Shown here: positions 1-9,097 of the stretch, in pieces
Position numbering within the stretch: the stretch's first letter is position 1
How the letters are laid out: each line of letters opens with the position of its first letter
DNA from: Chthonomonadales bacterium
Lineage (GTDB): Bacteria > Armatimonadota > Chthonomonadetes > Chthonomonadales > CAJBBX01
NCBI GenBank assembly: GCA_027459625.1
Contig: DAIDHP010000003.1
Coordinates: forward strand, 206,852 to 270,851
Length of the DNA: 64,000 nucleotides
Direction of reading: 5' to 3'
The notes under the pieces: model-generated
Told to the model about the DNA's origin: nothing
What the model saw: only the letters and a program-made list of their open reading frames with translations
Database searches by the model: none
Program-made: the position numbers and the translations under genes

Positions 1-642
1 TTTCACCACTGGCATGCAGATCAGGGAATCGCAATCTATTATTTCGTTGGGTAGTTTTTGGTAGATGTGGTTTTCCTTGTGCACGCAGGTGTAAGGGGCG
101 CCATTTGTAAGCTTCGTTGGCACGTAGGGTGGGATTTCCACATCCCTGTACATGCTTGGATCGGTTGGGGAAAGAAGAGTTGCCATGGTTCCCTGCACCG
201 CCTGCTCCGCCCCGCATATCTTGAATGCCAAGGTCCAATCGTCGAGACTGTAATCAATGCAGGTGATTTTAGATGCTCCCGCCTGTTGGCAAAGCTGCAC
301 CACCTTCCGTATCACATCCGGATGGGTGGTGGCTGCTTGGTCGGGGGTGCGCATCCAACCCATATTTGGGGTGAGAACCACGCGGTCCCCCTTATGAACG
401 AATTTTTCGATACCGCCATACTCATTAATGGCTCTTTCCGTAATGGCGCCGTAATCGGTCGGATCGCCTTGAACCGCCACCAAATCCACTCCGGGAGGCT
501 TCACCCCTTGCCGGATGTTGGTTTTCGCCACGGCGTTTTCATCCACGAAGGATAAACCATAAATTCCGCCGAGTATGACGGTGCCGCCGGCTATCTCAAG
601 CAACTTACGTCGCGATATTTTTTGGGACTCATCCTTTTTCAT
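1..642 (-). CDS. DUF362 domain protein with twin-arginine signal (C-terminus cut by window edge)
   Basis: Translating the minus strand from the ATG at 642 gives an open frame of 214 codons with no stop before the window edge. The N-terminus reads MKKDESQKISRRKLLEIAGG, a twin-arginine (S-R-R-K-x-L) export signal with a hydrophobic stretch, followed by a region like the DUF362 family (VVLTPNMGW, then HPDVIRKVVQLCQQAGASKI). DUF362 proteins are exported or cytoplasmic proteins of unknown biochemical role, some fused to ferredoxin domains. The gene starts 32 nt after the stop of the DUF6599 gene, so the two are probably co-transcribed. A weaker open frame exists on the opposite strand, but the Tat signal and family resemblance favour this strand. 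The family call is from memory of motifs; the missing C-terminus prevents checking for iron-sulfur cysteines. Confidence 0.8.
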   Translation of the reverse strand, partial: MKKDESQKISRRKLLEIAGGTVILGGIYGLSFVDENAVAKTNIRQGVKPPGVDLVAVQGDPTDYGAITERAINEYGGIEKFVHKGDRVVLTPNMGWMRTPDQAATTHPDVIRKVVQLCQQAGASKITCIDYSLDDWTLAFKICGAEQAVQGTMATLLSPTDPSMYRDVEIPPYVPTKLTNGAPYTCVHKENHIYQKLPNEIIDCDSLICMPVVK

Positions 643-674
643 TACCTTGTCCTTCAAATGGGCGACTAAAGAGG

Positions 675-1601
675 TTAACGCAGTCTACCCAACGCCACCT
701 TGACGAGATGGATCGCCGGATCCGCCGATTTTGCGCGGATAACGCCAACCAGATACTTGCCCTTTATTGCCACTACAACATTTTGCTGAAAAGTATCCAC
801 CACATGAAATCCGCCCTGTCCAACTCCTTTTAGAGGCGCCATTCCGGAACCGGATTTCTCGTTCTTTTGATAAACAGCCAATAGTTTTCTTGCGGAAACG
901 GGAGATGGCGTTTGGCAGATGAACAGCGTCGCGCCGAACCCCAACGAAGGATACATCGCCGTAACAGCGTTTTTCAAAAAAGAGTGACCTGCGACATTTG
1001 CTCGGACATACTGCTGGCTTCGAGCGCGGTATCCCGGAGGAAGAGCGTGAATGAGCGGGGGAATCTCTAATGAGCCGGATATTCTCGCCGCCGCTGCTCG
1101 TACAAGCTTGAATAATTCCACCTTGTTTTGAGGGGTGACGGTGCCCATGGCGACTATCGTGCCCCGCACAACATAATTTCCTTTCCAGAAGTTCAAACCT
1201 GTTTGACCGATTCTCACTCCTTCCGCTCCGATTTTGACGGGCGGACCGCTCATCCTGTCGCTGCCGAACATCCCGTAAGCGTTCAGGGGATTGGTCATGT
1301 CATACACGTCCATCGTGATGACCGGGCGAGACGCCTTTGCAGGACCGTATTCCGCATGGGCGCAACTAACAAAATCGTAGGAAAGAACCGCATCCGCCTC
1401 GCCATCAATGAGGTTGTAGATGTTGCTGCGATTGTACACGCGTATGCCGTTGAAGAGTTTCCATCCCTTCACCACCGAGGCGGGCGGAAGTACGGTTTTT
1501 ACGGTTTCCGCATTGGCGGATGGAACGACAACTATGACCGTAACTAACAACAACATGTAAACCCAACTGGTACGAACTATCGACTTAGGTGAACCAAACA
1601 C
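675..1601 (-). CDS. Exported DUF6599 family protein
   Basis: 308 residues, starting at a GTG at 1601 with an AAAGGAG ribosome binding site 7 nt upstream. A hydrophobic segment at about residues 14-31 ending in ANA looks like a cleavable signal peptide. The mature part shows the hallmark pattern of DUF6599 proteins: a 'GWK...VYNRSNIYNLIDGEADAVLSYDF' type region (about residues 46-78), where the enclosing family has an 'LYDYINGGAE' signature. Its biochemical role is unknown to me; these proteins are commonly found with exported oxidoreductases or DUF362 proteins, as here. It is first in a likely operon with the downstream DUF362 gene. No catalytic residues can be assigned. Confidence 0.75.
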   Translation of the reverse strand: MFGSPKSIVRTSWVYMLLLVTVIVVVPSANAETVKTVLPPASVVKGWKLFNGIRVYNRSNIYNLIDGEADAVLSYDFVSCAHAEYGPAKASRPVITMDVYDMTNPLNAYGMFGSDRMSGPPVKIGAEGVRIGQTGLNFWKGNYVVRGTIVAMGTVTPQNKVELFKLVRAAAARISGSLEIPPLIHALPPGYRARSQQYVRANVAGHSFLKNAVTAMYPSLGFGATLFICQTPSPVSARKLLAVYQKNEKSGSGMAPLKGVGQGGFHVVDTFQQNVVVAIKGKYLVGVIRAKSADPAIHLVKVALGRLR

Positions 1602-2014
1602 CTTAAACTCCTTTTCTCTCGTTTATGAGACTTACTCTTTTTTTCTCAGAGGTCGGTGTAATAAAAACCAAATCCATTTCTCAAACTCTCGGGCATTGTT
1701 TCAGCGCGCATGAAAGCAAATGCTCTTCAATCGAAATGTTGGCATATGGTGTCATTTGCCACATGGGAGCATATTAATACTCAGATTATAACTTCATATC
1801 AAGTAAGGAAAATTGACGGGAGCTTTTAATATCCCATTAAAATAGCTGCAATCATAAATCCCCATCTCCGTGAACACAGCCACCAAGATTTTTTTCATAT
1901 TCAGAATACGAATAGTGTGATGCCACTGTTTCATCAAGTGATTTCAAGGAACGCGATTAGCTGAGGAGCGATCGACGTTTTCCTATAACGCAAGAAGGGA
2001 AAGAGCATGCCATG
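1602..2014. other. Intergenic region without a recognisable gene
   Basis: About 410 nt between the DUF6599 start and the terminator-like hairpin of the MFS gene. It is AT-rich with no reading frame showing protein-like composition. It should carry the promoter of the DUF6599-DUF362 pair, but I could not find a convincing -35/-10 pair. No RNA gene seen. Confidence 0.4.
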
Positions 2015-2061
2015 AAAGCCAAGGTGCGCCTTCCTTTTTTCGGAACGCGCACCTTGGCTTT
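2015..2061. terminator. Perfect 15-bp hairpin downstream of the MFS gene
   Basis: AAAGCCAAGGTGCGC (2015-2029) pairs without mismatch with 2047-2061 around a 17-nt loop. On the minus strand the stem is followed by TTTC only, so the U-tract is weak. It lies 61 nt after the MFS stop codon and is the likely transcript end of that gene. Confidence 0.65.
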
Positions 2062-2122
2062 AATTTTGAAACCGCTGAACCATATAACAAGACGGAATTG
2101 AGGAAAAGTCGCAAAATCCTTG

Positions 2123-3343
2123 CTACGCTGCAACCTCCGTATCTATCTTGCCGCCTTCGTGGAAAGTCATGACAAATATCAAAGCGATGACGCCTGCGGC
2201 GATGCATGGGACTAACCAAAGCATCTGGAAATGAGTTACAGGTGAGTTATTCACAACATTGGTGACTTTGGCAAATATATAGCCGGCGGACTTCGCACCT
2301 ATAAGCATTCCAACTCCTTGAGTGACCAACACCAAGAATCCCTGCACCTGCCCTCGGATTTTGGGGGAGGTTACTCGGTCCACGTATATCTGCCCGGTTA
2401 CGAAGAAAAAGTCATAGCAAATCCCGTGAAGGATAATGCCGAGCACCACCAAAGCCTTGAGGTCATGCGCAGCGGCCGCAGCGAAGAGACCGTATCGAAC
2501 CACCCACGCGCACATGCCCGCAAAGAGCATGTATTTTACTCCCAAACGCAGGAAAAGGAGCGGCATCAAAAGCATGAAGAATATCTCAAATATTTGCCCG
2601 AAGGACATCGTGACCGCAGGATCCGGGAACCCGACCGCCTTTACATAGACTGAGGCGTATGCGTAATAGAAGGCGAGCGGAATGCAAATGAGCAATGAGC
2701 ACACGATGAAGATCAGGAACATGGGGTTCTTAAGCAGCGAGAGGGAATCCAGTCCGAGGATGTCATGAACGGTGGCTTTTTTCCCGGCGGAAGGTGCTGG
2801 GGTGTGCGGAAGGGTGAAGCTATACAAACCGAGAATGACCGCAGCGACGCCCGCCACGTAAAACTGAACCACATGAGTGTCGCCATGGAAAATTCCACTC
2901 ACCACCCAACCAGCGACAATCCATCCGATGGTGCCAAACACACGGATGATGGGGAACTCCTTCTCCTGGTCTTGCACATGATGGAAAGCCAGGGAGCTTG
3001 TCAGGCTCAGCGTGGGCATGTAGCACAGCGTATGTATGAAAAGGATGGGGATAAAAAGCTTAGGATTATTATTTCCCGACGCGAATATCGGCACCGCGAG
3101 TAGGGAGATACCGCCTAGTAAGGACAAAACTCCAAGCACTTTTTCCGAGGCGAAGAATCTGTCAGCCACCATTCCCAGAAAGAACGGGGATATGATAGCG
3201 GCAATCGGACAAAGCGAAAATACAATCGCGATCTTCATATCCATGCCGTGGGCGGCCATGTAGTTGCTAACCGTAACATACCATCCGCCCCAGATGAAGA
3301 ACTCGAGAAACATCATCCAGCCTAACTTCCAGCGCATACTCAT
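2123..3343 (-). CDS. MFS transporter, nucleoside:H+ symporter-like (NupG/XapB type)
   Basis: 406 residues with roughly twelve hydrophobic helices. The N-terminus (MRWKLGWMMFLEFFIWGGWYVT) and the following 'PIAAIISPFFLGMVADRFFASEKVLG' loop are typical of the nucleoside:H+ symporter branch of the major facilitator superfamily, which includes NupG and many related proteins of planctomycete-like genomes annotated as nucleoside or sugar permeases. The substrate cannot be decided; the glycosidase gene immediately upstream (3527-5704, same strand) hints at import of a sugar or glycoside product. The ATG at 3343 is preceded by AAAGGAT 10 nt away; ATG at codon 3 is an alternative. Ends in a perfect hairpin. 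Confidence 0.82.
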   Translation of the reverse strand: MSMRWKLGWMMFLEFFIWGGWYVTVSNYMAAHGMDMKIAIVFSLCPIAAIISPFFLGMVADRFFASEKVLGVLSLLGGISLLAVPIFASGNNNPKLFIPILFIHTLCYMPTLSLTSSLAFHHVQDQEKEFPIIRVFGTIGWIVAGWVVSGIFHGDTHVVQFYVAGVAAVILGLYSFTLPHTPAPSAGKKATVHDILGLDSLSLLKNPMFLIFIVCSLLICIPLAFYYAYASVYVKAVGFPDPAVTMSFGQIFEIFFMLLMPLLFLRLGVKYMLFAGMCAWVVRYGLFAAAAAHDLKALVVLGIILHGICYDFFFVTGQIYVDRVTSPKIRGQVQGFLVLVTQGVGMLIGAKSAGYIFAKVTNVVNNSPVTHFQMLWLVPCIAAGVIALIFVMTFHEGGKIDTEVAA

Positions 3344-3526
3344 AACGGAAATATCCTTTCTTTTTCATTCCAATGAAAGATGTACATCGGCTTCCTCTTC
3401 TATCGGAGGAATTGTTAGAGATGTTTGGATGGGCGCTTATACGACCCGGCTTAATGCAATGCAGCGTAAGTGACTGAAGAAACAGCGCACGAATATCCCC
3501 TTGTTTTTTAACGCTTGCTTGGATTA

Positions 3527-5704
3527 TTAGTCCTGTATATCCAGCAGTCTGGGGCTATCCGTTAATCGCAAATGCACGATTATTTGATGTGATAATCTTG
3601 ACACAATTTTCACGTGATCGTATGTTCCATCGAGAGGATTTTTATACGACACCTTGGCTTTCATTCCGTTCACTCCGCCAATTGTAAGATCATACGCCTC
3701 CGGGGGCATGTCGTATCTGGTCGGTGAGTTGGAGGGTGCGTTAGGACGGTAGACTTTCGACATGTTCCGGATCATGATATATAACGATACCACAAAGTGA
3801 TGGTCGGAAACCTGAAAAGGGAAAAAGCCCAAAACATCCCTGTCATATAGTGGCGGGAAAGGATTAGGTTTATCATTCGCAGTAGCAGGATCGCCTTGGA
3901 ACTGAATTTTATTATCGTAATCCTTTAACTTGTCGAGGGTGATATGCGCGGGATGATGAATGATCCCAACGGGCATTTCCACCGCCAATCTACGAACGGC
4001 GAGCATCTCCGGAGATGTCAAAGGAAGATCATCGGCGGGATATCGGTTTCCAGCGGCTTTCACCGCGTTAAAAAACGAGGGATTCACCAACCCAAGCCCC
4101 ATCGGATTGTTGTCCTGAACGGCGAAGAAGTCAATCATTTGAACCCCTTTGTTTACGAAACAGGTCAAAAATCTGAGAAGGGCTTTCGCCTTCATCCGGT
4201 CAGCGACACCAACATCTCCCGGGCTTAGCTTCATTCCGGACGGATCCATGTTCACTTCCGTAATCCACATGGTTGGCGCGGGAGCGAGTTTTCCATTTGT
4301 GTAGTCAGGATGCATGTATCGCCCATGTTCCGTCCCGTAAATATCCGTGGTGATGGGAGAGATGTCTCGTATGATTGTTTCGGTTTGTATCGCGGAGAGA
4401 TAATACTCGGGGAAATAGGCGGTATACGCGGGAATAAAATCGTCACGCCATTCGTTCGGCTTCACTTGAGTGCCTGCGGGCTTTTCGAGAGCGTTTAACG
4501 GAGTGATGCCGTTGAACTGTTGGTCTGCTGGGAAACGGCGCATGGGTGGATAGGGGTGTTTGTCCAGCGCGGTCAGTCCCGGAGGCGCGGTGGAACCCGC
4601 GCCCCAAGGCCATTGATTATCGAAACCATCTCCGATTCCCACTCTTGGCAGATCGTTGCGAGGATCTCGTATGTAGGCGACAGTTTGGGCTCGAATGGCG
4701 TCAATCGCCGAATCCCCGTCGGCTATGGGTTGCTGGTAGTATTGGTTGATATCAAGAAAATGAGAACCAAAGGTTAGCTCGTTCCATATCTCAACATCGA
4801 ACCCTGCGTTTGGTTTTCCCTCCGTGCCTAACGCCTTCTTCGCCTCGGTTGTCACCACTTTGACGTAATCCAGCCATCCCCGCATCGTTTCCGTGAATTG
4901 TGTAGGGATTTCGCCATTGGATTTAAGTTTGGATGGATAGAACGGGAGGTATTTCAACGTGGCGGCGGGAACGTTCCCGGCGGGCAGGTCCTTGGGGAGG
5001 GGCTTGGAGAGTGTCACCTCGCCGTTGGAATCGATTTTCGTGAAAATGTCCTCCGCCGCCCAATAATCGGTTAGATTGTTCAGCCCGGATCTTCCTGGAA
5101 CCGCCTGAGAAAGAGATGTTGGATTTGCGTAGATTACCGTGTCGCCCTTTCTGGCGGGTTTGGTTAGCCTCACATCATAGAACTTCACGGGGCAGGGGAC
5201 TCCGGAATTGGCGTTTAACAACAGTAGCGGTCTTAATTTCCACCGTTTGCAGGCGATCATGTACGTGTCGAAGGTGGCGGGGTCCGATAGTTGGTCGGGA
5301 TGATTCCACGATACGCCTCCCCACCCGAATTCTATTCTCACCCGCCTAAATCCGTTTTTCGCCAGATGCTCCGCCACCGCATTCGCTTCGCTGGCGGGAA
5401 CGTTGAAATTAATTCCAATTGCGTTTCGCAATACGGATGTGGGAACGGTGTCGGAATACGCCCTCCAGGGTTGGAGCCAGTGGGATCTAGCCCCGAACCA
5501 CACCGCGGTTTGCTGTGTGGGATCTATGTAGTGATCGACGATGACAGGCGTGGTGGCGTCCGTTCGAGTTGATATGCCCAGGCATAGTGTTAGTGTGAGA
5601 ACGAAAATGATACGAAGTCTCAGGGAAAACGATACGTTTTCCTCATGATTGCAACATTTGTTTTTCGGGGTGCCCGTAATAAGGGGAGTGTTCGTGTCAG
5701 GCAT
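3527..5704 (-). CDS. Exported glycoside hydrolase-like protein, clan GH-A fold
   Basis: 725 residues with an N-terminal hydrophobic segment (about residues 30-46) that would serve as a signal peptide after a long polar head; the true start may be internal, and no strong ribosome binding site decides it. The central part has features of a (beta/alpha)8 glycosidase: VRIEFGWGG after a helix-strand unit, then EIWNELTFGS, where the Asn-Glu pair is the usual acid/base position at the end of strand 4 in clan GH-A, and TMWITEVNMD later, where the Glu is a candidate nucleophile. The C-terminal 150 residues look like a beta-sandwich. I cannot assign a CAZy family. It lies upstream of the MFS transporter and diverges from the glycosyltransferase gene. 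Confidence 0.65.
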   Translation of the reverse strand: MPDTNTPLITGTPKNKCCNHEENVSFSLRLRIIFVLTLTLCLGISTRTDATTPVIVDHYIDPTQQTAVWFGARSHWLQPWRAYSDTVPTSVLRNAIGINFNVPASEANAVAEHLAKNGFRRVRIEFGWGGVSWNHPDQLSDPATFDTYMIACKRWKLRPLLLLNANSGVPCPVKFYDVRLTKPARKGDTVIYANPTSLSQAVPGRSGLNNLTDYWAAEDIFTKIDSNGEVTLSKPLPKDLPAGNVPAATLKYLPFYPSKLKSNGEIPTQFTETMRGWLDYVKVVTTEAKKALGTEGKPNAGFDVEIWNELTFGSHFLDINQYYQQPIADGDSAIDAIRAQTVAYIRDPRNDLPRVGIGDGFDNQWPWGAGSTAPPGLTALDKHPYPPMRRFPADQQFNGITPLNALEKPAGTQVKPNEWRDDFIPAYTAYFPEYYLSAIQTETIIRDISPITTDIYGTEHGRYMHPDYTNGKLAPAPTMWITEVNMDPSGMKLSPGDVGVADRMKAKALLRFLTCFVNKGVQMIDFFAVQDNNPMGLGLVNPSFFNAVKAAGNRYPADDLPLTSPEMLAVRRLAVEMPVGIIHHPAHITLDKLKDYDNKIQFQGDPATANDKPNPFPPLYDRDVLGFFPFQVSDHHFVVSLYIMIRNMSKVYRPNAPSNSPTRYDMPPEAYDLTIGGVNGMKAKVSYKNPLDGTYDHVKIVSRLSHQIIVHLRLTDSPRLLDIQD

Positions 5705-5861
5705 TTTTTATGTAATTCATCTTTCACATTATTGGAACGCTCGCATATAAATACAGATTACCGCAAATCATAGGACTGCGTAAATATATATTGCTCAGTC
5801 GCTTGCATGCTTCCAAATCTTTTCCGACCTCATGCCCGGAGCGGACATGATCATATTTGAC

Positions 5862-5890
5862 TTGACAGAGAATTGGGAATTAGACATAAT
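5862..5890 (+). promoter_or_regulatory. Sigma70-type promoter of the WecB/TagA/CpsF gene
   Basis: TTGACA at 5862-5867 and CATAAT at 5885-5890 are separated by exactly 17 nt. Predicted transcription start is about 5897, giving a 12-nt leader that contains AAGGA 7 nt before the ATG at 5909. This also argues against the longer TTG start at 5873, which would lie upstream of the transcript. Confidence 0.75.
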
Positions 5891-5908
5891 ACCCTTAAGG
5901 AACTGAGA

Positions 5909-6652
5909 ATGACCAACGCATACTCCACACAACTTACAAAAATACCTCTTCTAAAAGTTCGCGTTAATGACGTGGATATGCGGGAAGCCCTTGCCATGTG
6001 CGATGAATATATTCTGTCCCGCAAGCCGCACCATATCATCACTTTGGACGCCTCAATGTGCGTTATGGCTGAGCACGACGCGAAGTTACGGAAAGTCATT
6101 GAGGATTCCGACCTGATCACTCCGGACAGCGTGGGTGTATTATGGGCGTGCAAACGAATGGGGAAATCGCTTCGTGAGCGCGTATCAGGGGTGGAATTGG
6201 TGGAGATGTTATGTTCTCTGTCGCCCGAAAAACATTATCGTTTGTTCTTTTTCGGATCCGCGCCGGGGGTGGCGGAGCAGGCGGCGGAAAAAATGAGGCT
6301 GAAGTATCCTGGATGTGAGATCGTCGGAACTCGCAATGGTTTCTTCACTGAAAAGGATAACAACGATATCATCATGCAGATTCAAAATGCGAAGCCCGAT
6401 ATCCTCTGCGTGGCGCTTGGCATTCCGAAGCAAGAGATGTGGATTTCCGAACATATCCAGACACTCGGTGTTCCCATATGCATTGGAGTGGGGGGGACGT
6501 TCGATGTGCTCTCCGGAAATGTGCAGCGTGCTCCAATGTGGATGCGAAAGCTCTCAATAGAGTGGCTGCATCGCCTCATTAGCAACCCAAGGAAAATAGG
6601 CAAGGTAATGACATTGCCTAAGTTTGTCATGCTTATTCTTCGCCAAGGGTGA
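5909..6652 (+). CDS. WecB/TagA/CpsF family glycosyltransferase
   Basis: 247 residues from the ATG chosen by the promoter and ribosome binding site. The family (WecG, TagA) transfers N-acetylmannosamine-type sugars from UDP donors to lipid-linked acceptors at the membrane surface during polysaccharide or teichoic acid synthesis. Matching features are 'DSDLITPDSVGVLWACKRMG' early, the Gly-rich 'FFFGSAPGVAEQAAEKM', and 'CVALGIPKQEMWI', the equivalent of the family's (V)GLGxPKQE motif, followed by 'GVGGTFDVLSGNVQRAP'. Length is normal. It ends 1 nt before the convergent CDF gene. The acceptor in this organism is unknown; the epimerase at 7997-8941 could supply a sugar nucleotide. Confidence 0.92.
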   Translation: MTNAYSTQLTKIPLLKVRVNDVDMREALAMCDEYILSRKPHHIITLDASMCVMAEHDAKLRKVIEDSDLITPDSVGVLWACKRMGKSLRERVSGVELVEMLCSLSPEKHYRLFFFGSAPGVAEQAAEKMRLKYPGCEIVGTRNGFFTEKDNNDIIMQIQNAKPDILCVALGIPKQEMWISEHIQTLGVPICIGVGGTFDVLSGNVQRAPMWMRKLSIEWLHRLISNPRKIGKVMTLPKFVMLILRQG

Positions 6653-6653
6653 T

Positions 6654-7739
6654 TCAAGAATCCATGTGACGGTCGTTATCATGGAACTCCCTCACTCCTT
6701 TTTTATTCGAAGATGCGTTCTCGTCTTTGGCCCTGTCCATTTCCTTCGGAAGCGGACCTCCGTGGAAAAGATACTGGTGCCGCTGCTCCTCTCGATATGG
6801 CTCCGTATGCAGGGTGATTTCACAGTTGGACAACCCCTCACGTATCCGGTCCTCAAGCAATTCAGTTAACGCATGAGCCTCCACCAAAGATAGATTATCA
6901 TCAACCAATATGTGCGCATCAATAATTCTTGCGGAACCTGATTTTCTTGTACGCAGCTTATGGAACGCCAGCACACGGTTATCGCTAAGGAGGTTACGTT
7001 TAATAACATCGATCTCCTCGTCGGGCAGATTGGCGTCCATCAAGGGAGCCAAGGCGTTTAGTGTGAGCTGAGCTGCGGCATGGAATATCATAAGTGCGAC
7101 AACGATAGCCGCAGCGGGGTCCATCCATCGGATATGGGTCACTCTTACAAGAACCAACCCGATCACCACCCCGAGGGATGTGAAGATGTCGGCGCGGAGA
7201 TGTTGGGCGTCCGCCTCAAGTGCCATCGAATCGGTTTGTTTCGCCGTGTTAAAAAGATATCCTGACACCAGAATATTCGTGAACATCGAAAACGCCATGA
7301 TTGCAATTCCGAGATCCACTTTTGGCGGTGGCGCTTGATGGAGGATACGATGAATTGATTCATAGATGATGTAACCTGCGGCGCCGAAAATAAGCAATGC
7401 TTCCGCCATGCCTGAGAGGCTTTCCACCTTTCCGTGTCCGTAAGGATGTTTTTCATCAGCCGGCTGCTCGGAAACGCGGACGGAGAAAAAGGCGATCCAG
7501 GACGCCATAAGATCGGTTGCGGAATGAGCCGCCTCCGAGAGAACACTGACGGATCCCGTCAGAATCCCCGCAACCAGCTTGATAATTGTCAAGGTGGTGT
7601 TGGAGAGGATGGAAAGCCTCGCTGCTTTCACCTTTGAAGAGGCTTTCGGAGATGGTGAGTTGGATTTGGTCATTTCATTGTTCCACAACGCGCAAGGCGG
7701 TAGAATAAGGTCTCCGTTTGGCTTGGCCGACGTTATCAT
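6654..7739 (-). CDS. Cation diffusion facilitator (CDF) family metal exporter
   Basis: Up to 361 residues; starts at 7739 (ATG) or, more like other family members, at an ATG near 7673, which shortens a polar N-terminus. About six transmembrane helices are followed by a cytoplasmic C-terminal domain. Family signatures include 'SVSVLSEAAHSATDLMASW' (the acidic/His metal-site helix II), 'HPYGHGKVESLSGM' and, in helix V, 'ADAQHLRADIFTSLGV' (HxxxD). CDF proteins exchange Zn2+, Fe2+, Mn2+ or Co2+ for protons across the inner membrane. The His-rich-free loop gives no clue to the metal. The tail after about residue 320 is polar. Convergent with the glycosyltransferase gene, one base apart. Confidence 0.92.
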   Translation of the reverse strand: MITSAKPNGDLILPPCALWNNEMTKSNSPSPKASSKVKAARLSILSNTTLTIIKLVAGILTGSVSVLSEAAHSATDLMASWIAFFSVRVSEQPADEKHPYGHGKVESLSGMAEALLIFGAAGYIIYESIHRILHQAPPPKVDLGIAIMAFSMFTNILVSGYLFNTAKQTDSMALEADAQHLRADIFTSLGVVIGLVLVRVTHIRWMDPAAAIVVALMIFHAAAQLTLNALAPLMDANLPDEEIDVIKRNLLSDNRVLAFHKLRTRKSGSARIIDAHILVDDNLSLVEAHALTELLEDRIREGLSNCEITLHTEPYREEQRHQYLFHGGPLPKEMDRAKDENASSNKKGVREFHDNDRHMDS

Positions 7740-7996
7740 TCATCACATCGAAACGCATCGATAATGTGTGGAGGCCTGTGAATATTGCGGTATTTATCCT
7801 ATCTATTGGTTACAAGCCTGTATATGTCATTCCGAATACCCGATAATGGTGTCGGAGAATAATGGAAATGAGATATATCCTGCATATCATGTTGGTGGGT
7901 TGTTGTTGGATGTCGGCGATGATCCTATTGCCGAAGCATCCCATTCAATCCGCAACCGTCATAAAAACTCGGGTTCAAATGGGTTCGGCTCAAAAC

Positions 7997-8941
7997 TCAT
8001 ATCATTTGAAAGTAACGAATGGTCTCCATCAACCCCGTAGCTAAATCGTATTTGGGTTGATATCCTAAAACGGATGCGGCCTTGGTTATATCCGCTGATG
8101 AATTAAGGATATCCCCTTTTCGAGACGGAGCGTGTTCCGCTTTGAGATCAGACCCCATATTCCGAATGATTGTCTTGGCTAATTCATTCATGCTTATGGC
8201 TTTTCCTCCCGCTATGTTATACGCTTCTCCGAAGGAAACTTCATTCGCAGCCGCAAGCAGATTTGCGAGAACCACATCCTTTACGTACAGGAAATCCCTG
8301 GTTTGAGCACCGTCGCCGAATATTATCGGCGCCTTGCCTGCAAGCGTTCTTGATATGAATTTGGGGATGACAGCGGCATATTCCGAGTCGGGGTTTTGTC
8401 CTGGACCATACACGTTGAAATACCTCAGGGCGATAGTCTTGAGGTCAAAGAGTTGATAAAAGACATAACACATATTTTCCGCATACAGTTTTTCCACGCC
8501 GTAAGGGGATAGCGGATGCGGTGTGACAGCTTCGTGGGTCGGAACAACGGGAGTGTCACCGTAGACGGCGCTGGATGAGGAGAGGACAAATCGGCTTGCT
8601 CCCGAATCTCTGGCTGCTAAAAGCATGTTCAGGGTTCCCGATATATTATTCGAATCGGCAAGTGCGGGGTCCGCCACCGATCCCGGAGCGGAGATATATG
8701 CCGCCAAATGAAAAATAACCGAGACATTTTCGCAGGCTCTGCGACATGTCTCCACGTCGCGGATATCGCCCTCATGCAACTCCAATTTGGTGATGACCGG
8801 TTCGAGCTTGGAACGGCTACCGGTTGAAAAGTTATCCAAAACGCGCACTCTCACACCGTTGGATACAAGAGCGTTAACCAAGTGGGAGCCGATAAACCCC
8901 GCTCCGCCGGTCACTAACGCGGATGGTATCTCCAATGTCAC
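7997..8941 (-). CDS. NAD-dependent epimerase/dehydratase, UDP-glucose 4-epimerase-like
   Basis: 314 residues, an extended short-chain dehydrogenase. Rossmann motif GGAGFIGSHL is at residues 12-21, the acidic ribose-binding residue in VLDNFSTG follows, 'SSSAVYGDT' and 'YGVEKLYAE' give the Ser and the YxxxK catalytic pair, and 'ALRYFNVYGPGQ' is the substrate-loop signature of GalE/WbpP-type 4-epimerases acting on UDP-hexoses or UDP-N-acetylhexosamines. Cytoplasmic. Stands alone, divergent from the RluA gene with a 156-nt gap. It may feed polysaccharide synthesis together with the nearby WecB/TagA/CpsF enzyme, which is inference from proximity only. Confidence 0.9.
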   Translation of the reverse strand: MTLEIPSALVTGGAGFIGSHLVNALVSNGVRVRVLDNFSTGSRSKLEPVITKLELHEGDIRDVETCRRACENVSVIFHLAAYISAPGSVADPALADSNNISGTLNMLLAARDSGASRFVLSSSSAVYGDTPVVPTHEAVTPHPLSPYGVEKLYAENMCYVFYQLFDLKTIALRYFNVYGPGQNPDSEYAAVIPKFISRTLAGKAPIIFGDGAQTRDFLYVKDVVLANLLAAANEVSFGEAYNIAGGKAISMNELAKTIIRNMGSDLKAEHAPSRKGDILNSSADITKAASVLGYQPKYDLATGLMETIRYFQMI

Positions 8942-9097
8942 GCCTCCTATTGATAAATTGAGTTTACGTGCGACATATCTATTTTACTTCAAGAAATTGC
9001 GTGATCGGTTAGATAATTCGAATTCACCCCGCAGGATCAAGCTCGCCGACTTAGTCCCAGTAAAAGGTAAAATGAATTCCCGGGGGAATAATAAAGC

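Noticed and set aside
58..555. Plus-strand protein of 165 residues
   Set aside because: It is antisense to the DUF362 gene, whose frame has a Tat signal and family resemblance; the plus-strand product resembles nothing.
7862..8044. Small plus-strand gene with a hydrophobic start
   Set aside because: Its 3' part overlaps the end of the epimerase gene on the other strand, and there is no good ribosome binding site or family resemblance.
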